A stretch of 64,000 bases of DNA from Pagrus major. Its lineage: Eukaryota; Chordata; Actinopteri; Spariformes; Sparidae. The translations under genes were made by a program, and so were the position numbers. The notes beneath the pieces were generated by a model. It was not told where the DNA came from. It saw only the letters and a program-made list of their open reading frames with translations, and ran no database searches. The stretch's first letter is position 1; each line of letters starts with the position of its first letter. Below are positions 12,445 to 22,700 of the stretch, piece after piece. The stretch is taken from assembly GCF_040436345.1 (NCBI RefSeq), contig NC_133218.1:7185539-7249538 (forward strand). The letters run 5' to 3'.

Positions 12445-13873
12445 TCAAAGGAGTATAATTTACCTCAATGGATTATCACAGAAATACAATCTATAACCTC
12501 GGCCCTTGTGCCTGATGGGAGGATGTTGCTGTGCCTGATCAACTGCTGCATCATAGTACTTGTGAAAATATTTCCAAGGTCAGGGTGTGCCCAGGTTTGT
12601 TTTGTAAAGGAAAATAAATGACTTTGCACTGCCAAAGAAAAACCACTTTGACACCTTTATACAAATAGTGTTCAAAGCTGTAGTTTCAGTCAATCTCACA
12701 AGAGTGTTATTAAAGTTTACAGCCTTTCGTAAAGAACACCTGCACAAGAAAGAACGCCCAAAAGCGATAGTTGAGGTTGTGTTTAGCTCACCTGGAAATA
12801 TTAGAAAGTTAAGAAAATATGACAGAAAATAGGAAACTTTTCAATAGTTTTGAATTTAATCTAAACCTATAGATAGACCCATACTGATACTGCTCTCTTT
12901 ATGTGGTGTTTATGTTGAACATCTGATACCAAATGGACAAGACCCGGCTGTAAAACCATGACATCTTCACTGAAAAATGCTCTCTGTGACCTACAACATT
13001 TCCAAATTTCCAAATCTTTACTTTGTGTTTAAACATTTAATCATATCCCAGCATATACAGAGCAGATTTGTCCAGGATCTTCATGACAACTGAGTTGTGT
13101 TTTCACACAGTTTGCTGCACTTTTTCTCCATTCATTATGAAATAACACATCACATTTTTTGGCTGTAGAGATGGACAAGCCCAGCTAAACTCAATGACCT
13201 GGCTTTTCATTTCACAAATCCTATTTCTGTTTAGCGGTTTTCTGTTCAGATCACAGATTTTTGTTGATTCTACATTCGCCACATTGTGACTCAGAGTTGA
13301 CAATGTGGTGTGTATATATAGCTTGACTCTCTCTCTCTATTGGCTGAGTCATGATAATGTATTTACCAACACACTTTAAGTGACTCATTTCTGTGATGTG
13401 TTTTAAAACCACAATTACAATATTACAACTAGACCTTTTATAATCTATATGATATATATATTAACCAACATTAAGTAAACTACACTTCACACATTTAATG
13501 CTTTTCCCCACTGAGATACAATTATATTTTCTACATATACAGTACATATAATATTGCACTGTACTGTCCCAAACAGTAGACTTAATGTAACTCATATCTT
13601 CTATTATCCTGTAGCTAAATAACCACACTGTGATATAAGCTAGCATACTCATTCTTCTATATAAACAATACACTTATCTTTCAGATATTTTCGAAATAAA
13701 TGCAGAAATGTGAAATGTAAACAGCCAAGAAACATTATTATCTCTATTGGACTACATATACAATGTATAGTAACTAAAACATGGCGTTTTCACTGTAAAC
13801 GTGCTGTATTGGGGCATGGAAAACACAATGTTTCCCCGTGTGTGTAGTAGTAGTGTGGAGTAGCATTACTTAC

Positions 13874-13964
13874 TCTCTGTGGTGGCGGGCCGGAGGCAGG
13901 ACGACAGACCCAGCATCAGACCCCAAAACAAGGTCAAGCGGCTCCTTTCCTTTCGAGACCTCAT
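13874..13964 (-). CDS. igf1r: igf1r exon 1 (coding part): signal peptide of IGF-1 receptor
   Basis: This is the first coding exon of the insulin-like growth factor 1 receptor. It encodes 30 residues from MRSRKERSRL to RPATTE plus one base of the next codon. A basic start is followed by a hydrophobic stretch (LTLFWGLMLGLSS), as expected of a signal peptide; human IGF1R has the same layout with WGL in the middle and GE before ICGP. The exon ends at a consensus donor (gtaagt just below 13874). Joining its last base A to the first two bases of exon 2 gives Ile, so the mature chain starts EICGPSIDI, almost as in human EICGPGIDI. The join is therefore secure. The start codon is the first Met that gives a signal peptide. 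Which teleost paralogue (igf1ra or igf1rb) this is cannot be told from two exons. Confidence 0.9.
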
Positions 13965-14950
13965 TCCTGGATGTGTAAATCCTCCCAAATCCTGTGAATA
14001 AATATGTTGAGGGGAGCAAACGTGGGCAAAACCCGTTCAGAATTATTAAAAAGCTTTTTAATCTCCAGCCAGCACCTTTTAGCTGTTAGCCGGCTAATGG
14101 AGCTAATAGCTACTACATACAGGCTAGCAGGGTAGCTTTCTCACGTTTCCTAATGGGGGAGTCCAACCGTGCTCCGAAATCACCGATTTGTTCCTCTAGC
14201 CAGAAAATGCGTATTCATAGTTTCACTGTTTATTCCTGCCGAAAACAACGCCGCACTGATGTGTGTAATGAAACCAATGCGGCTAAACTAGCGGTGGGGA
14301 TTCCTCTGTAATCCGCATCTTCACACTCCATATCTGGAGGAAAAACGTTCAACGTCCCGCTGCTGGAGGATCCTCAGGAGGCAGAAAACGACTCAAACCC
14401 CCACAAAATTAGGATGAAAACAGGCGGTTTTGGGCATACGGCAACATATTAAATCGATACACAGTCCCCTTGTGTGAACGATACGACGTTGGTTTCGAAA
14501 TATCCAGGATAAAATCTGGTTTCAGACCGCAGCCTCCTTCTCCTCCTCCTCCTCAGCCGCTCATCATGCACACACACACCGCGTTGTTGTGGTAGCTGTA
14601 ATTCACCTTCATAGCAACGGAAAACTGAGTATTTGACCTTAGTTGCCCAGTTTAGGTCAAGTCAATTGGTTATCTAAAGCCGTCCGTCGATAGATAGCTG
14701 AACGGGTAGCGTAGGTAGGCAGATTAATGTACAGGTACATACACAGTCTCCTTCGATCAGTCTGCAGTCTGCCGTGTTCACTATAAACACGGCGCCGTGC
14801 GCAGAGATCGTCTCTGTTTCAAAAGATGAATCACTCGGGCTTCTGCCCCGCCTTCCAGTCTGTGAAAGCGGGCGTCGCTCTTACTGCAGTTTAGCCACCA
14901 CAGGAGAGCAGTTACCATAGTGACTGGTCTGGTAGTCAACTCATCACAAG
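13965..14950 (-). promoter_or_regulatory. igf1r: Probable 5' UTR and proximal promoter of igf1r
   Basis: The kilobase upstream of the igf1r start codon is richer in CG dinucleotides than the neighbouring DNA (for example around 14160-14300, 14340-14480 and 14780-14880) and holds a CT-rich run near 14530-14560. Mammalian IGF1R has a TATA-less, GC-rich promoter and a 5' UTR of about 1 kb, so this is the expected place. I see no TATA box or clear initiator, and the transcription start cannot be fixed from sequence alone. Confidence 0.35.
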
Positions 14951-17552
14951 AAGGTCAGTCTTATCTCTGTGTGTTGTTAACAGTATCGTTGACAGATTAA
15001 ACTGTAATATGTGATGTTTACCCCACATCTCATCTTTTAATTATTACCATCTGCAAGAAATTTCACCACGCCACCTTCCCTTCTACATTCACACCAGACG
15101 CTTAACAGGTCTTATAAAGTGGGCCGTCATTAATCTACCAGTCGCCCACAAACAAAAGTACATTCCAATTTGATGAAAGAAATCATTTGCGCACTTCTGC
15201 AAAAATGTAAACACCATCGCCATAACGGCACAGAAATCTAGACAGAGTGAGACCTCTGTGTCTCTTTCTCCTCTCTGATCACCGCCGTAGCGACTCCGAC
15301 TACGACGCGGTTTTAAGGAAATCTGGGATGCTGATCCAGGATCAGGGTTGTTTTGCTTCTCACGAATACACAGCGGAGGGCCGCCTATGCAAAGATCGTG
15401 TCTGTCTGCACCACCTGTAATTACACTCTTGATCAGTCCAAGCAGTCACAGGTGTGTTTATACATGGTGTATAGTGTTTTAGGCCTGTGAGTTATACATG
15501 TACAATAATCACTTGTGTCTTTACGCCTCTATGTCGATGCTTATATTAATTGACCTACAAGTTTCTGTGTTATGTCTGTCTTATTGTTATAATAGCAATA
15601 TGTGGCCTAATATCATATGATGCTTATATACTGTAATGGAATTCATCTAATATTTCAACAAATCAATAATAACAAACCTTGTAATATGTCATAAAAATAG
15701 CATTCAAAAATGTTTACTAAAATTAAACCACTTTGAATTATGGAATATATGTATGATACATACAGAATAGCGTCAAACATTTTGGGACATCAGCCACGTA
15801 AAATACATCTCATCATGTAGCCATGTTTTGGAGCCTGGCAGCATCTCATACAACAACATTGGGCACCGGGGTTTCCTGTGAAAAGCCACCGAAATGCTGC
15901 CATCTTGAGGGGATTTGAGCAAACTGCAGACTGCTAATGTACAGTAAAATAAAAGGCAAGAGACGGGAAAATTTAAACTACTAATATTCTACAGAAAACT
16001 ATAGAAACATTAATGTAGTTCTTCTAAAGACATGGTTTGAAATATGTATTTTTTCTCTTTGCGTGCTGTTATCATGGGAGGTCGCAGTGGATATAGACCT
16101 ACTGATCCTGGAAGTCGCTGTCCTGCCTATAGAGCTAAAGAGGAATTGTTGTTACTGCTGGCCTCATGTGACCTGTTGAGACTCAAAAAAGCCCCAAAAC
16201 TAATGCAGAAAATAAAGTCATACTGTAGCCTTATGGACTGGATTTATAGAGAAACAGAATAGTTATAGTTGTGCAGGGATTTTCAAACAGCTCATCTCAT
16301 GACACTGACTTTTACTTTGTTCGAGACACAGACAGGTACAGTTGCAATGATCTTTTGAGCTCTGAGGCCCAGGCGGAGGAAGTGGGGGGCCAGCAGCTTG
16401 TGATGCTGTGAGAGAAGCAGACAGTAAACAAAACGGTCCACAGAAGAGCCCCTGACAGTTTTGATTATCCCTGTAATTACAGGCCGCTTTCATCACTTCA
16501 CAGAGCAGAGCACAGAGGCATTATTTGAACGCTGCACATTACCTCAGCCCTGGCAGCCAACACTCGGCATCCGTCACAATCCAACAATTAGCACCGAGAG
16601 GGTGGAAAAATGCACATTAAAAATGAAGTGAATATCAGTGGCCACCCAAGAGTCCAAATACAGTGAGTCACCCTCTAACAAGTGCTCACTGTACCAACAT
16701 GACCTCCCTGTGCCAGAGAATGTTGTGCCTGTCCACTTGCATTTGTTAAGTCCCTATTAAAGTCCCCATGAAGGCAGCCGGCAGGCCCACCTACCTCGAC
16801 TGTCCCGGTGGAATCCATTCTCGCACTGCACTCATGTGGAAATAAGCCTGTTTACCACCAACGGGTCACACATGCTAATGAGCGTCTGTTTGTTTTCCAC
16901 TGTGCTCATGCAGGAGGAAGGGAATTTAGAGGGGAAATAATAGATGATATGCAGACAACAGCCTGGGTGGGTCCGCAGCACTAATGATGAAAAACGTACG
17001 ACAGAGAATTAATGGATATGAAATCAGAGCAGGAAATGTGGTCCGACATTGTGATGTTGCTGGGTCGGATCACAATACAAAGTGTCGGCTGGCCTGGTTT
17101 GAAAGTCGTGTAGTGGTGGGGTTGTGGCTCCAGGATCGCCAGATAGACTGACATTAGACCACAGAGCAGGGCGCTTTGTCTGATCTGACCGGCAATTTAT
17201 AATAGAGTCAGATACTCGTCTACATTTTTCCCCTCTTATTCAAATGTGTACAAAAATATTTTTTTTATAAAGCAAAATCTTATTGTGTTAAGACATAATT
17301 TGCTTTTACCAATTGATTTTTACTGCTGGTAAATAGCACACACATGTATGATGAACTTGGGGAACCACCACTACAGCATTCAGCATGGACTCTGCACAAC
17401 CATGAACATACAGTAAAATACATTTTACAATAATTGCAATAAGTATAATAATAACAATAACTGCAATAACTGTGAACTTATATTTCTCGGGCTAAAATGT
17501 ATTCTGCGTACTTATAGTTTCTTACTTTCCAACTATATTGAATTAGGCATCA

Positions 17553-17920
17553 TTAAAGGTGCTATATATAACAGTTTTAGTTGAAAACATTTTTAAAAAA
17601 TGAACTAAAATTATGAACATTATGTGAAGAAGTAAGAGTTTTCACATCATAACGTCTGTATTGTGCTGCAGAGATATCAACTGAAGTTAGCATGCTCACC
17701 AGCTAGCTCCCAAGCTCCCTTGCTAGCACTGTAAACACCAACACTCCCCTGGTTCACAATTTGGACCACTAGCCAGACTGATAACTAAGCTAACCAGCTA
17801 ATGGTAGTGACAGTTAGCAGCAGTTAGCAGTTACTCTGGTCATACCCTGCCCCCTATTCGTTGAGTATTCGTTTAGTATGAATCCGACAGGTGGCTAATT
17901 CTTACATAATGCACCTTTAA
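17553..17920. mobile_element. MITE with TTAAAGGTGC terminal inverted repeats
   Basis: The left end is TTAAAGGTGC and the right end is GCACCTTTAA, a perfect 10-bp inverted pair including TTAA. The interior has repeated CAGTTAGCAG words and no open frame. An inverted relative is at 60447-60825 in the last anpep gene; both contain GCCACCTGTCG and CCAGAGTAACTGCT when read in the same direction. A shorter relative starts near 41333. Confidence 0.7.
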
Positions 17921-18124
17921 ACTTATCATTGACACCTGTGATTTTCCTGCCGACATGAGACTCATGACCCTGATACAGTATGGAAGATGAATACACTCTT
18001 ATTTAATTCACTATAGTATTATCAACTATCATATTACATTATCTTTGACATGATAATTGATGTGTTTGTTAGAGATGAGCCATATTTTAATTCAGCCTTT
18101 CACTGATGGTATCAGTGGTGCTGG

Positions 18125-18310
18125 ACCACCCTGATAGCTCACCCGGTACAGCGGGCAGCCCATGTTCTGAGGCTGAGACTTCAGCAGCGGCCCGGGTTCT
18201 ATTCCAGTCTGTGGCCCTTTTTCTGCATCTCTTCCCCTGCGCTCCCCCAGTTTCCTGTCACTCTCTAAGCTGTCCTATCAAATAGAAGCCAAAAGCCAAA
18301 AAATAGGCTG
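18125..18310 (+). repeat. tRNA-derived SINE
   Basis: The head has a box A-like TAGCTCACCCGG and a box B-like GGGTTCTATTCC at tRNA spacing, followed by a body (GTGGCCCTTTTTCTGCATC, CCCAGTTTCCTGTCACTCTC) and a CCAAAAGCCAAAAAA tail. These are RNA polymerase III promoter boxes. The acceptor-stem pairing is degenerate, so it is a SINE and not a functional tRNA gene. A related head is at 47052-47190. Confidence 0.65.
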
Positions 18311-18904
18311 ACCAGTTTGTCAAAGAAGCTCATAATGTCATAATGTTTTTGTGGACACTGTCAGAGGTGTAATTCAGCTCAACAATGTCGCAGCTTGTGA
18401 GGTAGTTAAGGGAAAAAAATCTTTCAAGGGTGTTGGAGAGGGTCTACTTGTCTAATAAATTTTTCCTGTGTTTTCCACACAAACCTTTTGCGGCTACATT
18501 ATATAATTTTGCTTTTGATCAGATTCTACTGTGGTTCACAAGAAAGAAAAGGTCCAGCTGGTGTGACATCACTGCTTGGAGATTTCAAGGCAGCGTGAAG
18601 CAGCCGACAAAGGTACAAAGGGTCCAGTAATTATGTGGTGCCTCAGTTGCTGGTGCATTAGTCTCAAAGACTACAACATTATGCAATGTAGCGGGGAAAA
18701 GTCGCAGAACCCTCTGATGACACATGGGAAACAGGAAAAGAGAAACAGTGTAAGCACTCATCAATGTCGACACAAGAACTGGAAATACACTACAATAAAT
18801 TTACTGTATGTGTTCCATCCAATTTAAGCTGCAACTTCTGCTCTAAATTCAGTCTTCACATTTATCTAGACACATTTTGTCCAACACATCATGTCTAAAT
18901 TGAT

Positions 18905-19200
18905 TGGGGTTGCAGTGATATACCGGTTTAATGGTATACCGTGATATAAAAACTGACAGTAATCAACCTTGCACATTTGCTTATTTATGGTATTGATGTT
19001 TTACCATGTGTGTGTGTTTTTTTTGTTTGTTTCATACAGGTCAATCAAGTTGATATATAGTTTCATGTCTTTCAGCACACAATATTTTGTGAAATTATGA
19101 TAAAGAATCACGATAAAAGTCCCTATTTTATTCCTTTTATACTGTGAAACTGTGATATTTTCTGAGATGGTTATTGTACAGTGAAAATATCTGAATATAA
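18905..19200. repeat. Probable MITE with GATATACCGG words
   Basis: The left part, GTTGCAGTGATATACCGG and ATGGTATACCGTGATATAAA, resembles the end of a common teleost DNA element. The right limit, near ACTGTGAAACTGTGATATTT, is approximate. No target-site duplication was identified. Confidence 0.4.
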
Positions 19201-19592
19201 GAAATATAATAATGTTTTAAACACTAAAACATGTTTACATGGGCATTAGGCCTTATATCCCAGAGCCTGACCCTGGTTTGAATCTTATTTGAGATATAAC
19301 GGTTACATGCAACATAAGAATGACTCTGCAGGTTTCAGATCATCTGTGTGTATCTGTGTCTTGAATGTTCAGAAACCTGGATAAGGTGTTTAGCCTACAC
19401 GCCACAGTACCCTGTGGTCCAGGCAGCCTATCCTCAAACTAGGATATGATGTTTACAGCCAAACACATAACTGGGATACTGATCATAACCAGGATACTAG
19501 TGCGCATGACATGTAAACGAACTCAATGACCCACCCGGAAAGAAAGATCGAATGTGTTTGTTTAGAGTCGGCTGCTTAATGTGGGGACACAC

Positions 19593-19645
19593 GGCCTCTC
19601 AGCTGCCGGATGTAACCAAAGCAGACATCCGGCAGGTGAGAGGCC
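19593..19645 (+). promoter_or_regulatory. ap3s2: Hairpin with paired ETS-like motifs upstream of ap3s2
   Basis: A 21-bp arm starting GGCCTCTCAGCTGCCGG is repeated in inverse with one mismatch across an 11-base spacer. Each arm carries CCGGATGT, a match to the ETS-family core (CCGGAA/TGT), pointing in opposite directions. It sits 96 bp before the ap3s2 start codon, in the promoter or the 5' UTR of what is a housekeeping gene in vertebrates. The arms are seen directly; regulatory use is inference. Confidence 0.5.
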
Positions 19646-19740
19646 GAGAAGCAGTCAAGCTAACGTTATACAAACAGTCAAAAATCTTTTTATTTTAATA
19701 ACTAGTTCATATCGTGATTTGATACAACAACGGAACAGAC

Positions 19741-22700
19741 ATGATTAAAGCCATCTTGATATTTAACAACCACGGGAAGCCGCGGCTGATCAGATTCTAC
19801 CAGTATTTTGTAAGTATTTCTGGGGTTTCTGCTCAAAACATTAGCATTTACCTTTTGCTGTCTTCACTGTTGTTTGGCTAGCAGTGGCTAAGTGGTGGAT
19901 TAACTCTAGTCAGCGTGTGGCTAATCATCCCCACCACCACTGTTACCAAGACCTCGGTCGGTATTGTCTAAAATATTTTGTTTACGCCCAAGTTTTAAAT
20001 AACGTTAGCCGATGCTAGCTTGCAGGAGCGAGCCACTTTAGTTTCACTTCCCTCCTGCTCAGGCAAACATCTCTCTCTATAACAGAGTTTAACAATGTTC
20101 ACCTACTTAAGCAGCGTTAAACGGATGTAATTTAGCTTTAGGTATAATTTCTCAAAAGCAAACCACACATAACTTTTATGTTTTGTACAAATACGTTGTA
20201 ATTACTGGCTTATTGGCCCAGTTAGCTTGTAAACGCTGGCTTTGGATCATTGATGACCTGTACATCGTAGGTCACTACTGATGCCAATGTGAACATTGAT
20301 ATTAACTCGTCTCCTCTACCTTTGGTTAGGTAGATACTGCTACAGTACAGTAGTTTGTTGTGATTGTTCAGGTTACGGTAATGAAAGGGTTCAGTGGCCA
20401 CAGTTAGACGTACACTGCCTGGCCAAAAATAAAGGCACCACCTGGATTTAACTAAGCAAATAGGTAAGAGCCTTCCATTGGATTATTACTGCAGTGATTA
20501 ATATGTTTCAGCTGGCAACAAGTTATTTAACCCTAACTGATGCAGTGAGTAGTTTCTCTTTTAGACATATCCTGTGGTTGTGAAATAGATGCTACTCTGT
20601 TTCAGAAGGGTCAGATTATTGGCCTGCATCAAGCAAAGAAAACAACTAAAGAGATTACTGAACTACTAAAATTGGGTTAAGAACTGTCCAACACATTATT
20701 AAAACCTGGAAGGATAGTGGTGAACCATCATCTTAGAGCAAGAAATGTGTTCATAAAAAAATGTTGACTGATCTTGATCGGAGATCACTTAAACGTTTGG
20801 TGAAATAAAAGATCAACAGTAGAACTCACGGCTATGTTTAATAGTGAAAATAAGAGCATTTCCACATGCACAATGCAAAGAGAACTCAAGGGATTGAGAC
20901 TAAACAGCTGTGTAGCCTGAAGAAAACCACTTATCAGTGAGGCTAACCGGGAAACAAAGGCTTCAGTTTGCTGGGGAGCATAAAGATTGGACTCTGGAGC
21001 GATGGGAAAAGGTCATGTGGTCTGATGAGTCCAGATTTACCCTGCTCCAGAGTGATGGGTGCATCAGGGTAAGAAGAGAGGCAGATGAAGTGATGCACCC
21101 ATCATGCCTAGTGCCCACCGTACAAGCCTGTGGGGGCAGTGTTATGATCTGGGGTTGCTTCAGTTGGTCAGGTCTAGGTTCGGCAACGTTATGTGCCCAA
21201 AAAATGAGGTCAGCTGACTACCTGAATATACTGAATGACCAGGTTTTTCCATCAATGGATTCCAAGATGACAACTCCACGATTAATGTGGGCTCAAATTG
21301 TGAAAGAGTGGTTGAGGGAGCATGAGACATAATTTTCACACATGTATTGGCCACCACAGAGTCCAGACCTTAACCTCATTGAGAATCTTTGGGATATGTT
21401 GGAGAAGACAGCAGCTCGACTCTCCCATCATCAATAAAAGATATTGGCGAACAAAAAGAGTGCAACTCTGGATGGAAATAAATATTGTGACATTGCATAA
21501 GCTTATCAAAGCGATGCCATGGCGAATGTGTGCCGTAATGAAAGCTAAAGGCGGTCCAATGATATATTTGAGTGTGTGACTGTTTTTTTGGCCGGGCAGT
21601 GTAGCTGGTTAAATGCATTAAGTGCAGTTGGATCCCTATAAGTTATTATATGACAGAAATGATGTGTTGGGAGAGGAGTCTTTTCAAAGCTTTTGTTTTT
21701 TTGAAATATTGAACATAAAGTAAGTTTGACCTATTCACAAGTGATCATGGAGATCTTTAAGGCTCTCTTGTTAAACATCAGCCTTTTTCTATGATGTACT
21801 GTGATCTGTGAGTGGGAATTTCTGTTAAAATCAAGGTATTAGTACCTCCATCTGTCTGCCTGTTTGCAGAAAATCTCAGGTATGTACAGATTTAGGCTCT
21901 TAAGCATCATATGTTTGCAGATTGATTGTTACTGCCCACTATTTCAATAACCATCCATGGAAATAAACCAAATACCCAAACATAAAATGAACACAGACAA
22001 GCCATTCGAGTCACCGTGCCTCAAGTCAAGTCACAAGTCATTTATTTTCTGCCAAGTCAAGTTGCAAGTCATCAGAACAGTAACTTGAGTCGACTCGAGT
22101 CCACATCTCTGTACAACTCTATCGGCCAGCTCAATGTTAAAAATAAAATATGACTTTAAATAATGAACTACCTGTGGAGTGAGTCTATTAATCAAACAAA
22201 GACTACATTTTTACAATGGTTATCTGTTATAAGACTGTAACATGTTTTCTTGCAGGCGGAGGACATGCAGCAGCAGATCATACGGGAGACTTTCCATCTG
22301 GTGTCCAAGAGAGACGACAACGTCTGCAACTTCTTGGAGGGTGGGAGGTAAGTGTTGCTGTTTGCCATGATTCTGTATTACAATCCCATTTTGTCAAGTG
22401 AAGAGACATGTGTTTATAGTACACGTACATCTGAACAGACTCATGTGTTTGTTGGCAGTGAGCGATTCACTACTGCTGCAAAGGAGCTTGATTTGGTCAT
22501 GTTGTGATTTTATTTGAATGGAAAGACTGACATGATGAGATTAAATACATTTAGAAACTTTGAAGTTTATGTTGGCAGAGTCCAACAGGCAGATCTGTGC
22601 TATGAATTATGATATGTTGTGACATTTTAACCAAACAGTAAAGAGTAACGATTGCAAACAGTGAGCCACTGTTCTGGGTTTTCTCAGTTTGGTTTGACGT

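Larger units (their letters stand above)
5335..13873 (-). other. igf1r: igf1r intron 1 (8.5 kb)
   Basis: This is the intron between the signal-peptide exon and the L1 exon. It has a gtaagt donor at the 13873 side and a ctgcag acceptor at the 5335 side. No other coding exon is visible. It contains several interspersed repeats annotated separately: a hAT MITE at 6576-7014, a MITE at 8835-9060, a fold-back element at 10083-10590 and a MITE at 12128-12444. The 168-residue open frame at 8764-9270 lies mostly over repeat sequence and is not a gene. Confidence 0.8.
13965..19740. other. Divergent intergenic spacer between igf1r and ap3s2
   Basis: igf1r runs left and ap3s2 runs right from this 5.8-kb spacer, so both promoters must lie within it. 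Apart from the presumed igf1r 5' UTR, it holds a TTAA-ended MITE (17553-17920), a SINE (18125-18310) and a MITE (about 18905-19200). The ap3s2-proximal end has a striking hairpin at 19593-19645. Open frames at 16044-16262 and 18430-18827 have no recognisable domain, and I do not call them genes. In human, ARPIN lies upstream of AP3S2; I see no arpin-like exon here. Confidence 0.65.
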
